Assembly (NCBI GenBank): GCA_009761415.1
Contig: QUOL01000003.1
Location: 2,666,001-2,730,000, forward strand
Direction of reading: 5' to 3'
DNA from: Sarcomyxa edulis
Lineage: Eukaryota; Basidiomycota; Agaricomycetes; Agaricales; Mycenaceae
DNA length: 64,000 nucleotides
Both the position numbers and the translations under genes were made by a program. The notes under the pieces are model-generated. The model made no database searches, had not been told where the DNA came from, and saw only the letters and a program-made list of their open reading frames with translations. Below are positions 48,559 to 60,987 of the stretch, piece by piece. Every line of letters begins with the position of its first letter. The first letter of the stretch is position 1.

Positions 48559-50251
48559 ATGGGTAATGATGTATTACGATCGTCGAGAACCCCATCTGTG
48601 AAGGCAGGCAATATCCCTGGTGATAAACTGAAATTCCTCGAACTAAATCAAGATATATTGCTGGTGGTTTTGTCCTTCTGCGGTATATTGGGCGTTATTT
48701 CGGCTAGTCAGGTAAGTCAGATGTGCATATGTACTCCATCGTACATCACAATGCTCATATGTGTTGTATCAGACGTGCAAACACCTTCAGTCTCTTGCTC
48801 TTTCGAGATATGTATGGTTATCCCTTGTTCTGGACCTACAAGCGAGAATGTTGCTCGATGTGCCACCCAGCCAGAATCTACGTGAACTGTCGACGCTCGA
48901 ACTTGTCAATCTCGCCAAACATACAGTGCTGGGCCCTAGTTCGTGGTCACGTCCATATTCTCTTGAAGGTGCCATCTCTCGTAGATCTCTCGTGAATCCT
49001 CTCCAACCAAATCAAGAGATACTATCGGCAGAACTCCTCCTCGGCGGGCAATATGTGGCTATCATTTCACAACACGTAGATGAGAGTTCCGAAGTCGAAG
49101 TTGTAGTCACCCAGTACGGCAAACTCTTTATCTGGAATGTATCGAAGAACGCGCTGGTATGGCAATATAACTCTCCCGAGAGATCAGAACCGCGAATGCA
49201 CAGATATTCTGTCGATATGCTCGATTATGGCCGGAGTGCTCGAATCCTTATCGTAGAGCCTGTGGTCAATTCGGACCACTCAGAATCTCAAACCCTGTAA
49301 GTGACTCGTTTATCCTCAACGATCTTGTGTCTTGACATATTCGACCCCAGTCTCGCGGACATCGTGCAAGTAGATCTTGTGACTGGAACGTCTTCCTCCC
49401 TGTTCAAAAGTATACTGGGCGATGCCCATCCAAGCAACGTCGACGATGCGTCATTCCTGGCAATTCGTGGAGATATTGCTGTCGTCAAAAGCGCAAGGAC
49501 TATATTTCTCATCAATTGGAAAACTCAGTCTTGTGTAACTCTGGATGTATGTCCGTTCAACCGAAGTGCGGTCTCCTCCCCTCTCCAACTCGACTGACAT
49601 TCTATTTGATAGGCGGATGTCTCTTATGACAGGATGGTAGCTCTCACTTACGATCATCTCATCCAAGTCACCCCACTCACTGATACCGATCCCCCAAAAA
49701 TCATAATTTGGAACATCGACGCGTTCACCACTCTTTGGTCACCAGCAAACGAGCCAGATACTTGGCACTCGGGTTCCATCAAAGACGTCCCTCCACTCGT
49801 ATCAGAATTGCTCTCGTTTCCGAGCTTTTCCAGGACGATGAGGATTTCTCTGACAGTGCACGAATCACCTCTCTACGAAGGTTTGTACCAAGTGTCAATC
49901 GTCTCCCTCGCGCTTGGTAAGATTACACTGCTCCGGTACTCCCTCTCTACCTCGCGGGTGTCACTCTCCGACAGGCCGTGGCGTCTAAAATCGAGCAGGA
50001 CTACCGACGGTGGAGACTTTTTTGCCAGCTCCCCCCCTATCGCCTACGCAGGGAATGTATCGACATGGGTTTCCGATATGGTGGTTCTGAACCTTAGAGA
50101 TTGGACGGGCCAGGGGAACGATGTGGCACCTGTTGGGCTCGGAGAAGAACTCGATGAAGATGAAGCGTATACGACGATCGATGTTCTGGATTATAGTGGG
50201 GCGGTAATGTGTTCCACGAACAGATCGGTCGTGATTCGGTACTACCGTTGA
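48559..50251 (+). CDS. F-box-like protein, possible beta-propeller C-terminus
   Basis: Four exons. ATG at 48559 (MGNDVLRSSRTPSVK) is the first ATG in a frame that opens earlier. The N-terminus (LELNQDILLVVLSFCGILGV, then after an intron TCKHLQSLALSRYVWLSLVL) fits a divergent F-box. The rest has repeated strand-like units such as YVAIISQHVDE, VVVTQYGKLFIWNVSKNALV, VAVVKS-like stretches, KIIIWNIDAFTTLW and DVLDYSGAVMCSTNRSVVIR, suggesting WD-like or propeller folding, though no canonical WD dipeptide pattern is clear. This type is common among Agaricomycete F-box families. It shares a 312-bp start-to-start region with the divergent F-box gene. Confidence 0.75.
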
Positions 50252-51243
50252 CTATTCACAGTCCCAAATGTCTCAATCTATCATCGAAGCTGTGACCGGT
50301 TGCTGAACCTATCCGCGTCGAAGTAACCGAAGACTCTCTTTCTAGGGCGGCAGAGTAACGTTCAATATCCCACAGCGGCTCATACATCGTTGTCAAGAGG
50401 AAAGCGCACTGAAAGCTTGCTGAAAGCTTCGTGGTTTTTCGTAGGTGGGTGTTGTCGGGTGTTTGACTAAAGCTTCTGCCTGGATTCGACTGTACATCTG
50501 CGTGACTGCGACAGCCCTATCTATAGCAAGGTTGTGGGTGCGTTCCAACGACGAGTATCTTGTTACACTTCCTTGAAGATGTCTCGGAAGAGCATAGAAT
50601 ACTTACTGTCACTGGATAGTTACCTATTTGTGGTTTGTTTGGGGAACTCGACCCACAGCTGCCCAGGCCGGACAATTCTCCTTTGCACCACTGCGATGGC
50701 TCATGCTTGAGTATCACCATCCGGCCTTTCTCTTCTACGCCAATAATCTAATCAATATCGCCTCAAGGCGACATGTCTTTCGCTCTAGGCTATGATAGCT
50801 TCCGATCAATGCCCTTAGGTGTTTGTTCTCCAGGATCGTATGTCGTATGATCGTGCAATATGAATGCGAGACGTACGACAACCTCATTCTTAGCATCTGA
50901 CGCGTTTCAACGATGCCCACCCCGGTATGAAATTGACTGGATCAATAGCATCCGTTTTCGCTTCCGTCTGGGCAACTCGAGCTATCCATCCAGAAGCGTA
51001 CATCCACCGGCTCGACGATTGACGTGGTGCCGTTTCCACTTTTCTGCCTGCCAAGCTCGAGTGTCGGCCCATCATCATTGTCGAACCATTAAATGATGGC
51101 CCAACGCACGATTTATTCTATAACACTGAAATCACCCCATTATTCATAGATCATTCTTGACAATTGTGTATAAAAGCGTCTACCATCTCTTCCAAAATGT
51201 CACCCATCTCCTACTCTCACATCGAGCATCTTAGTCGCATACA
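50252..51243. other. Intergenic, CFEM gene promoter
   Basis: About 1 kb with no supported gene. It ends in the CFEM promoter with a TATAAAAG element. Repeated AGCTTGCTGAAAGCTTCG-type bases occur near 50410-50435 (GAAAGCTT twice). Confidence 0.55.
51169..51176 (+). promoter_or_regulatory. TATA box (TATAAAAG) of CFEM gene
   Basis: A canonical TATAAAAG lies 75 bp before the CFEM ATG, leaving room for a short 5' UTR. Strong TATA boxes are typical of highly or conditionally expressed fungal secreted-protein genes; its use here is inferred. Confidence 0.6.
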
Positions 51244-51658
51244 ATGTCCAGAAACATCCTTACCCTCTTCGCCGTGTTCGTCTTCGGAACGCTCGCTGTC
51301 TCCGCGAACCCCTCCGCTCTCAAGAGACAAGAGCTCACCGCATGTATCGTCGAATGTACTCAATCATCCCTTTCTGCTGGCGGCTGCTCCTCCATGTACG
51401 TCTTCTGTGATCGTTCCAGCCAACTTATTCTCACACTTGATACAATAGCACGGACGTCGATTGCCTTTGCTCGTCCACCGACTTCCAAGCCGCTGCTAAG
51501 ACGTGTCTTGAGAACAACTGCACCCACTCCGATATTCTCAATGCTGAGATTCTCGAGTACCTTGAATGTGGATGTGCGTATAGTTGATCCATTCTTCCAT
51601 TAGTCCCTTTGCCTCTCAGTCTCTTTACTTATCTCTTCGAACAGTCGTCAGCGAGTAA
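51244..51658 (+). CDS. Small secreted CFEM-domain protein
   Basis: Secreted eight-cysteine protein of about 90 residues. Three exons: 51244 to the GTACGT donor after TCCTCCAT (about 51395), a middle exon beginning at the TAG acceptor near 51451, and 51645-51658. Signal peptide MSRNILTLFAVFVFGTLAVS, then a possible Kex2-like KR before the domain. Cysteines follow the CFEM pattern: ACIVEC (C-x3-C), GGC, DCLC (C-x-C), KTC, NNC and LEC, eight in all. Fungal CFEM proteins include heme-binding hemophores, adhesins and effectors. The predicted C-terminus ends soon after Cys8 with no hydrophobic GPI signal, so a soluble form is likely. Splicing of the last short exon is the weakest part. Confidence 0.85.
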
Positions 51659-52034
51659 CTTCAACCGTCTAGTTTCACGGCAGCGAGTCGGAGAGACTGC
51701 GATGTATTGTGCGTATTTTGACAGTCATCCATGTTCTCCAGCATCTCTGTCATCGTCATTGTTGTGCTAACAATTACCGATCGCCAGACAATAAATGAAC
51801 CCGCCAACATTTTTTCCTTTTATCTCTCAATGAAAACGTGTATTTGATGTTCATCACCTGGAAAGCTTGAGCCTTTGGCGAATCAATATATTGAAGTCAG
51901 CTCAGCAAAATGTTACTGATGGAAACCAACAACTCGTTCAGTTCATTCTCTGCATAGAACTCTGACTAACAATGCGATAGATATTGCAAGACTATAGAAT
52001 GTGTCAACAGCTATAATGACCGTGACAGACTACC
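51659..52034. other. Convergent 3' flanks
   Basis: A stretch of 376 bp between the CFEM stop and the monooxygenase stop. No gene or repeat recognised. Confidence 0.5.
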
Positions 52035-53785
52035 TCAGAGCAGTCCAATTGCCCTCTCCACGTCATCTTCGGCCGACGTAGTCCAAGCCCATTCCCAATT
52101 CTCGGTGATGAACTGTGCAACGTCCTCCAGTTTGCTCGAAGGGACAGAGTCTCCTTCCGCGATAGTCTCAAATCCTGGGCCGTTCATTTCGTAATACAGT
52201 CCTTGTTGACGGGACGCGCTCTGGACGTGATTTCCAAGCGGCTGACGGATCGTGTTATATACTTCGAGGATGCGAGGTATAGTTGCTGACGTGGAATGAC
52301 GGTCCCGAATGAGGTGGAATAGGATATACGCGTCCTATAACGTTACGGTCAATACTCGATCGTGTGATACAGTAATCAGATCTTACATCGATAGCTTGAC
52401 CTGCTCCCGAGCCTTGGTTGGGAGTCATAGCGTGAGCCTGCGAAAGGGATTATTCGTTAATGATGATACAAGTGACGTGCTCAAGAGGTAGGTTCTCTCA
52501 CAGCATCTCCAAGTATCGCAACACGGTCTGAGATGTAAGTATCGAGTGGCTTCAAAGCATGTATGGCCCAACAGCTCGTAGTTTCGATAGACTAAGCGGA
52601 TGCAATTTGAGTGGCCAAGAAAGGTGGGCGGTAGAAAATACTGCGTACCTGAAGTAAAGCCTGCACCTCTTCTTCCCATCCGGCATATGTTGCAAGAAGT
52701 TTGTCTTTCGAGGCCTGAGATGTCCAAGGCCCTTCAAACGTTGTGCCTTCTTTGGAAGGCTCAGAGAAGAACGCGACCACATTCACCAATTTGCCGTGGG
52801 ATACAGGGAAAACGACCAAATGCTGGAAATGAGTCAGCAGACAATTCGGTGCAACGGACAGAGATTCTCGCAACTTTGTTCTTTCCACAATACTAGAGGA
52901 ATATGTTTTAGACAAAAGTCATGCAAATACGCGAGGACGAACAGCGCACCATTGTGGGTATCGTCAAAGTACGATGATTTGGCATACGAGTTGCTAAAAC
53001 ATGGCTCTGGATAAGGCCACGATATGCTGATGTTCCAGACCATATAGCATTGATAGTCTCTTTGCTTTGTTCCACGCCAGCTTTGTCGGCGTGGTCCTTC
53101 ATGAGTTGCCTGCGTACAATTGACTTGATACCATCAGCTCCTATGAGTACGTGACAGTCTGCGACTACTCCGTTTTCAAAGTTGAGCTTAACGGAAGAAT
53201 CGCCTTCAGTATAGGAAGTCAATCGATGGGATAGATGGGTCGTGCAAGTAGGAGGAAGATGTTTCAACAAGGCTTGCTGAAATTCGGCTCGGTGGAAGTC
53301 TCTTATACCGCCGCGGCCTGCATCATACGTCAGTTTATAGGAAACAGCGAGAGAGACAATACCAGACCTTTCGTGTCGATTTCAGTGAAGGTGAAGCCTT
53401 TACTCTGGTCGCTTTTCCGGAATTGGAAGATCAGATCTAGTATCGATAGATAAGCTTGAGTACAATAGTATCTGTAGGACGGACGTACCTGGCCTGTCAC
53501 TAGGAGAGTTCGTGGCGACCTCTTCCAGAACAACATCGAGACCTAGTTTCTTCAAGATATCCCAAGCACGAGGCAGCATTGAGATACCAGCGCCTATCTC
53601 AGCGAAATGGGCAGCCTGCTCGTAGAGATTGACGTCCACGTCATCGCATGCGCCTAATGCAATCGCAAGAGTTAGACCACCTATGCCAGCACCGCTGGAT
53701 GGCAGAGAAGCCGGTCAATCATTAAGGATAATCAGAGAATCATTATGACCCACATTATAGCAACTTTGAGTCGATTTTCGTTCAT
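52035..53785 (-). CDS. FAD-dependent monooxygenase, salicylate-hydroxylase-like
   Basis: Class A flavoprotein aromatic hydroxylase family (PF01494-type). ATG at 53785 (MNENRLKVAII) is followed by an intron that splits the dinucleotide-binding motif: the exons join as VAIIGAGIGGLTLAIALGAC (GxGxxG). Then LYEQAAHFAEIGAGISMLPR and DFHRAEFQQALLKHLPPTCT. The DG motif reads CHVLIGADGIKSIVRRQL, and the GD motif RVAILGDA|AHAMTPNQGSGAG is split by an intron. The C-terminus is WEWAWTTSAEDDVERAIGLL with stop at 52035-52037. About eight exons. The substrate cannot be predicted; salicylate, hydroxybenzoate and secondary-metabolite hydroxylases share these motifs. No companion aromatic-degradation gene is next to it. 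Confidence 0.9.
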
Positions 53786-54646
53786 CTTGGTTGTCGAGAT
53801 TACTTGGTTTAGGAGCAGATTGGAAGTCCTGTAAATGCCATTGTAATGAGTTCGTTCGGCCTATTTATATGCTTTGACGCAGTGGAACTATGGTGTTCCG
53901 CTACGTGTGGGTGCACTGCGTAGAGCACATGTCCGCATGAGTTCCCGAAAGGTCAGATAGACTTATTACTAACATTTGAAGGTCGTATTTACAGAGAGCC
54001 CGCGTTTCTTGCATGTTTGCGAGTCCAGCGGAAGCAGATTAGAACAGATGATAGGTCTGCTAGAAGCCCTTACTCGGGATAAGATTGACCAGGCCTCTGT
54101 GCTTCAAATTCTGATTTGTCTTGAGGTGTATTTGCTAGTGGGGCTTTAGACATATATAGATGCTTGCTAAGCCTTGCTTCGTAGAAGCAACCAGTGACGT
54201 TGGAGTACCATGGTATGATGATTCGGGCTAATCTTCAAGCTGACATTATTCAGTCAATATCGAGGTGAAGCAAATTGTGAGTACGCACCATTGTCCTTAT
54301 CGTAGATCACCAGGGATCCGGAATCTACAGACAGCTTATATTAGATATTAATGACATGAACAGCTTTGAAATCGTGGATAGGAAGAAAATTTGACTGACA
54401 TCTCACTCTAAACTCGCGTCTATCGAGAACCATAGGCATGTCGGTGGCTGCGTCACTCCTTCTCTGAAGTATCGTTCGGTCATTGAGTCGTCGGCGTCGA
54501 GCGTTCAGAACTACCCTATGTAGGAGTTGCCTTCAATTTAAGCAGGGAGCGTTCGGTATCATTAACATGGTCCTATGGTAGCCTCGGGGTGCTACGGAGA
54601 GCAAACGGAGAGTGTGGTAAAACGGTGGCAGTGCAAAGGGTCTAAT
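53786..54646. other. Intergenic, upstream of FAD monooxygenase
   Basis: About 860 bp. It contains the monooxygenase promoter. No supported gene, RNA or repeat seen. Confidence 0.5.
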
Positions 54647-55302
54647 TCAAGTGGTCTTGCCAAACACGCCATTTGCCGATAAGTATTCTTCGAAATTCAG
54701 ATCTTGTCCAAATCTTGTTGTACCGGTCGCAAGATTTTCTTTTGAAGTCTGAGCTGGAATAGATGGCTTGTAGATGGCACCCAATTCTGCGACTCTGCCT
54801 CTCTCTTTGTTCCAATCATTCGACCCGCGCAGGGATCTCGCTGTCGACGCAACCAAAACCTGGACAGATCGAAAGATATGATACAAATCCCAAACCACCT
54901 ACGGCGTTATACGGCGTGCTCATCACTGATCGTTGAGATTCTGGTTTTTGGTCATCGCATATGGTCATCGCATATGGAGCATCCATTGTGCTTGACTGGC
55001 TTTCACCGTGAGAACGAGTTAACACTCACGAAGGAAAGAACTTACAATCTCATCCGCAGTTCTCATCTTGTGATCACGCACATAATCCACTGTGGTCGTT
55101 CTGAGAGGGTAGTCTCGTTCATCAATGCTGATGAAGAGTGAGGCAAAGACGTCGACAAGGACATCGACAAGCTACTGTATGGTCTGGGGGGAAGTACTGC
55201 TGATAATCGATGCCACCATGCACACCATCAGAAAAGTACAATATGCGTGAACATACCCTGCTCTCGGAAATGACTAGCATTCTTTCTGTTTGACTTCGAC
55301 AT
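54647..55302 (-). CDS. Doubtful small gene, no family recognised
   Basis: An ATG at 55302 (MSKSNRKNASHFREQ) runs to a GTATGT donor, an interior stretch reads VDVFASLFISIDERDYPLRT then YVRDHKMRTADEI before a GTAAGT donor, and a terminal exon after CTGTCCAG (about 54858) reads VLVASTARSLRGSNDWNKER and stops at 54647. I could not join the first and second parts in one frame, so the model is incomplete and may be a pseudogene or a mis-called strand. Confidence 0.2.
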
Positions 55303-55501
55303 TACTGGAAGACGGGGAGCGTCAGATCAGGTGATGAGTTTCAGTGATTCACCCGAGTTCCACCATCCGTAAATTGCAATTCTATTGATATTGCATGTCA
55401 TAAGTGCTGGTATGTACTACTGTAATATGTGAGTATGAGTCCAAAGTCCGACATAATGAACGTCCAGAAAGATCTACAACAAGAGGGCAACACGTCTACG
55501 T

Positions 55502-56916
55502 CTATACAAGTGTTCTGTTCGAACGATCGGTAGGCAGCATGGCGATGTCAATCTCGGAGCCGGGATGAGATGGTTTATGAGGTCCAAGTAACAGACCGGG
55601 GTGTGCTGGAGGAGATACGATCGAAGTCAATAACAGAGACTCAAGACGAATGCATAACACATACCTAGGTTGATAGTGACCATGGAAAGTATAACCATTA
55701 CCGCGTCAAGTATCACTATAACATATCCAAATCAGTGTCAGGCATTCGAGTTATCTCGAATAACGTACCGAAGTATATTTGCGTGGAAATTATCCGCCCA
55801 TTCCATCCATCAGCAAGCTCTGCCACTCGGTAAATTGAACTGTAAAGATATTTATGAGGACTATACCGACAGCGCCGTAGGTCTGTGGAATGCTCACCGA
55901 ATGAATAAGCAAGTTGTCGTGAAAATCAACGCCAGAATCATAATCTTCAATTTTGTGGTCAAGTATCCTCTCTGGATGGGTACGGCATTCCCATCCACTT
56001 GCTTCACAGCCGGTCGTATAGGGTTATCGTTGTGGTATCGTACGAGGAACTCGGTTGCTAGCGCGGAATAGAGAGTGAGGGTGACTAAATGAGAGGTTAT
56101 CAGTTTTAGAAAAATGTCGGAACGACACGATGGAGACTGACCGGTCTGAAAGCAGATACCACCGAGCATAATTTTAGCTCCGAGATTTGCTCCAGAGTTG
56201 GTGTCCGCAGAGGCAGCAATTCCACCGCCAACACCTTGGATGACGAGTGAGACGATATCCTAAGAGTACAGAAGTACGGGTATCAGTATGGAGGAGACTT
56301 GAAGATGTATGGGGCAAGCAACGCACGAATGAGGTAAATACAATGGTGTATAATTTTGGGCTGATGCGACTGTAACACGGACCAAGGCGCTCGATTACGC
56401 GCCCGAGGATTATAAAATTGGCCGCGACGAGTGGAGTCGGAGCGATGATGGTGGCAACAATTCTATGGCAGGATCCCTTGAGCAAATGACGAGCGAGTTG
56501 GTATGTGAAGTACTCACTGCATTTCAAAAGCATTTGAATTGGGCGGATTGATACTTGACCAGAGCCGAGCACTCCATCCAAGGACCTCTAAGAGACCCGC
56601 TAGAACTGCTGTAGGGAGTAACCACCATAGACGGTGATACAAAGATTGGCCCGTATGAAGTGCTGATAAATTATGTATCTCAGTGACTTGTTGGTCATAA
56701 GGTGGCAAGACATACCTGTGGATAGACCAAATAGTACGATGAACACGATTGCAATACTTTCCGTGGGTATGTAGTTGTATGGAGAATCAGCTGGATTTTT
56801 GTCGGTTACGAGGATAGCGGGCGTTAGGGCATCTGGAAGGCGAGAGATTAGTGCCAATCTCATGATCGGTATACAATCAAAAGCGTACTTATGGCGCCGG
56901 AAATAGAGGCGAGCAT
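55502..56916 (-). CDS. RTA1-like membrane protein (lipid-translocating exporter family)
   Basis: Seven-helix plasma membrane protein of the fungal RTA1 family, whose yeast members (Rta1, Rsb1) affect azole/7-aminocholesterol resistance and sphingoid base export. Diagnostic stretches are SPYNYIPTESIAIVFIVLFG, LHTGQSLYHRLWWLLPTAVL, EVLGWSARLWSSINPPNSNA, IVATIIAPTPLVAANFIILG, DIVSLVIQGVGGGIAASADT, GANLGAKIMLGGICFQT, RVAELADGWNGRIISTQIYF and VILDAVMVILSMVTINLAHP. The final exon ends LPTDRSNRTLV with TAG at 55502-55504. About nine short exons. The start is uncertain: the ATG at 56916 gives MLASISGAI, but the open, hydrophobic sequence just upstream (LPALFPILLDLLV) may belong to a longer leader. 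Confidence 0.88.
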
Positions 56917-58944
56917 GACGAGGAGATCGAGGAGAATAGGGAATAGAGCGGGAAGCTGTAAGAATATGATCCGTCAACCATGACTCGACGCTGGGTTATA
57001 AAGGGAAGACGAGGTTCCCCAGACCCAGCCCCAAATCACTGCGCTCAAGGGTCGCGGTGTTGTTGTAGCACAACGGTGTACTGTTTGTACTGCGGTATAA
57101 TTGTCGACACCCTGCATTGCTATTGATAGAGATCTTCAAGGCACTCACCACGGTCAGTATCTAACAAGTACAAATGCATCAGGCGCAGTACTGACAGATG
57201 ATGGTGATACGCGTACGACGGTAGGAGGTGGCTATGTACTGAAGAAATGACGATAAACAGTCTGACGGATCGGGTACACAACCGAATCAGGTTCTTACAG
57301 CCGAGGGTAAGTTGCCTGTAAATGACTGTAAGCCAAGACCTTTAATTTCGCGAGGAGCTTAGTGAGATGACAGCCAATATTCGTCCTCTGAAACTGACCG
57401 ATAAGTTTGGAGTTCGTACAAAACATGAGAATGTGACTGACCCTCTGAGCTAATACATAACCTGGCGCAGCATATCACAACCTCAAGTTGGCTCTGAAAG
57501 GGCCTACAGGGTCCTACCGTGCAAGGAATTCACATAAAACGCACTGCGCAATCATGTCGAACCTATCGAATTCAGGGAAGCGATAGCTGCGCTGCCAAGT
57601 ACCCAAAGGCTTCAGTATACCGAAGATGACTCGGATGGATGATAAGCGCTAAGCCTCGTGCCTCGCTCGTGCAAGTGGTGGCGTTGGAAAAGCCTTGGAA
57701 GGCCAGCCGAAATGACCGCCGTTGTTGCCTTACACCTGTGCAGTCAAAACAACCATGCCGGCCGAGCTAGTTTCGGCAAGAGTACAAGTTTTCCTCAAGT
57801 TCAACTTGAACGTTGTCTTCATTCCGTTTCCTGTGTCCTTCTGTAAATTTTACTCCAGCATCCACACCAAGTACTTACAGTCATTGCACTTGACGAGGAC
57901 CCAATCCACGATGGCATTTTCTCGAGCTATCTCCCGACACCACACACTGCAAATTATGATGGTGACCCGACCAATCTCGAGTTTTGCTTGAGTCGCCTCC
58001 CCGTCGATTTGGGCCCCAGAACAGGTCCAAAACCACACCATCGTTACATTAGGGGGATAACATCGTTTTTGGAGCCTCGCTAGATTCTTGATGTCGACTC
58101 CACCAAAGCTGCAAGCCCGCCGTCTCTCCCTCCATGTCTCAACATGCGACTAGCGAACTTAGGTGGATGCACGCTGCAGACTTCGATATCAGGTCTCGGT
58201 TCTGTTGTTGATACGTTTGGTTTTCAGATTTTTTTCCATGTCAGTTGCGAGGAAAGCCATGTTTAAGCTCCAAGCTCGAAGATTGACCCCTTTCACGACG
58301 ACGACTACACATTCTCTGCATTCACTTTACTAAGCCACTCGCCCCCCGATGAGCTGAAGTACTCTACTCAGTACTGTGGAGGTTACGGCGGAAGCCTGCG
58401 TCCATACGATCATTTCGGATATGCTCCCGCCGTTAGGACCAAACTTTGGCGCTTCACCGTCATGCACCATGTGCCGTTCTCACAAGTCTCGAGCTTCTCC
58501 GAGCTATACTACTGTTAGCTGATGCCAATAAAAATTCAATCGTATGCTTTGCAGCCTTCGCCGATTTATCGTCATTACACGCCTGAATGCCATCATTTTG
58601 CGTACTGTACGGAGATAAAAATCTCAATGAACCCATACATGTTGTACGACAGTTTGACAGTCGTTCCACATGCTCCGGATCCTCCTAGATGCCCATAAGA
58701 CGAAAAATGAGAGACTTTGCCGCAAAATATAGACACCACGTGGCGTCGGATTCGCCATCGTTTGCCATTGTGGCGGAATGGCGCGAGCACAACACCACCG
58801 CCCGAAAACTTTTTGGCTGAACGTCGAATTCAGCCTGGCCTTTAGCCGGGAAGATTATTTAGAGAATGGACATCCTCAGGCTCTTCTCCCATCCTTCTAC
58901 AGTAACGCCCACCTTCTCTCATTCTCCACGAGAAATATCCGGTC
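56917..58944. other. Intergenic, about 2 kb, no supported gene
   Basis: It lies between the RTA1 gene start and the amino acid transporter start, so it holds two divergent promoters. A few open frames (for example 57722-57991) lack domains or splice logic. A pyrimidine-rich leader with CCTTCTACAGTAACGCCCACC-like bases precedes 58945. Confidence 0.5.
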
Positions 58945-60987
58945 ATGGATTCGCAGAAGTTAGACTCTGACTCTTCTCTAAAACGATCAGCTTCGCCTAC
59001 CTATACCGAGGCTAATGAGCTAGACCGGATCGATGTTGGTAACACCGGGGACGATGACAGCAATAAACCTGAACGTCGGCAGATTGGTCTGGTATCAGCC
59101 ATCTTCATTATTTTCAACAGAATCATCGGGACTGGGTATGTGGTTCAACCTACATCGGTCATACCTCTCGGAATCTCATATGTACCATCTTCATAGAGTA
59201 TTCGCCACTCCAAGTACAATTTTGACGCTTAGTGGAAGTGTCGGGCTTTCTCTGTGAGTCCTCGCCGTATCTTTCTCCTATGATTACCTGGTCCTCATTT
59301 TGCGTAGCTTCATGTGGGTGATCGGTGCAATCATAGCTGCTGCTGGAATGCAGGTGTATATCGTATGGGGAACGGTACGTTTATTCCCTTGTTCGCCTAT
59401 TTCTCGAGTGCTAAAATGGTCTGTCAGGCTTTACCACGGAATGGAGGCGAAAAAAATTATCTGGAGTACTTGTTCCGTAAACCGAAGTTTCTCATAACCT
59501 CCGTGTTTGCAGCAAATGGTGTTTTACTTGGTGCGTCATATCCTATCATAGGCTCAAGTCATGTCACTGAACATGATTCTTTCTTCCATCCAGCTTGGGC
59601 TGCCGGAAATTCTCTCGTGTTCGGCGAATACATTCTGTTGGCAGCCAATCAACCCGCCGGTCGATGGACGCTCCGTCTCGTTGGCTTCGCTTGCATCACA
59701 TTCGCGTTTCTGCTCCACGGATGTGCCTTGAAATGGGGACTCCGGCTACAGAATTTCCTCGGGGTGTTCAAAGTCCTTGTACTCATCGTGGTGATCATCA
59801 CGGGATTCATCGCTCTCGGCGGTCACCTAAAGATCGACAACCCTCATAATTTCACGAACGCCTTCGAAGGGACGAACGCGAGTGCTTCTTCCTTCTGTTT
59901 AGGTCTGTACAATGTGAGTATATTCTGAGATTTTCTCCGGATCGATATACTCATCCAGATTTTCAGGTCATTTGGTCCTATATCGGATTCAGCAACGTCA
60001 ACTACGCACTTTCCGAAGTCAAGAACCCAAAACGAACCATCCGGATTGCAGGACCACTCGCTATAGCTGTCGTTGCGGTTCTGTACATGTTGGCGAACAT
60101 CGCATATTTCGCAGCAGCTACGAAAGAAGATATCACCGGCTCAGGACGATTGGTCGCTGCCCTCCTGTTCAGAAATGTTTACGGGCCCAAAGCGGAACGC
60201 GCATTATCTGTATTTGTCGCACTGTCAGCTCTCGGGAATGTCTTGTCTGTGGTGAGTATCCTACCTTCTTGTCGTCGCAATATCAGCGCTCATTCTCTTC
60301 TACCAGATTTTCTCACAAGGTCGTGTAAATCAAGAACTTGGACGAGAAGGCATTCTGCCATTCAGCAAATTCTGGGGGTCCAACCGTCCTTTCAACGCAC
60401 CTCTTGCCGGTCTATCACTTCGTGAGTTTATTTCGTCCCAATTCCTCCGTACACAATATCGATCCTCATCGTCTTCCAGACTGGATTATCTGTCTGATCG
60501 TCATCTTCGCACTCCCACCCGGCGACGCCTACAACTTCGTCATCAACGTGGTATGTCCCTATTTATTCATCGTCTGTTTTTCGTCGAAGGACTAACGGTT
60601 ACGCCACAGATCTCATACCCATTGTCGGTCATCAACGCCGCCATATCCTTCGGAATCATATACCTATCCTTCTTCCCATACGCTGACTGGCCAAGAGTCG
60701 GGGTACCAGCTCTCTGCGCCGCTGCCTTCTTCGGCGCCGCTAACGTCTTCCTGTTCGTCGTGCCTTTCATCAAACCACCCGCGATTGCCGAGCCATATGT
60801 CAGCCTACCATATTGGACGCACGCTGTTGCCGGATGGGCAGTATTCGGGCTCGGATTTTTGTATTGGGTGGTGTGGGCACTCGTACTTCCCAGAATAGGA
60901 AAGTACAGACTAGAGAGGATAGAGGAGGTCGGAGGTGATGGATTGAAGAGACACGTCTTCAAGCGGATATCAAAGCATGAATCGTGA
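58945..60987 (+). CDS. Amino acid permease, LAT family, methionine-permease-like (MUP type)
   Basis: Twelve-helix APC-superfamily transporter resembling fungal high-affinity methionine permeases. Exons: 58945-59135, 59197-59253, 59308-59374, 59428-59913, 59967-60251, 60307-60421, 60480-60550 and 60610-60987. A hydrophilic N-terminus is followed by helix 1, IGLVSAIFIIFNRIIGTG, joined by splicing to VFATPSTILTLSGSVGLSLF. Other family stretches are LPRNGGEKNYLEYLFRKPKF, IWSYIGFSNVNYALSEVKNP, GRVNQELGREGILPFSKFW and DAYNFVINVISYPLSVINAA. The C-terminal tail is basic (LKRHVFKRISKHES). Substrate specificity is inferred from family resemblance only; other neutral amino acids are possible. Confidence 0.9.
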
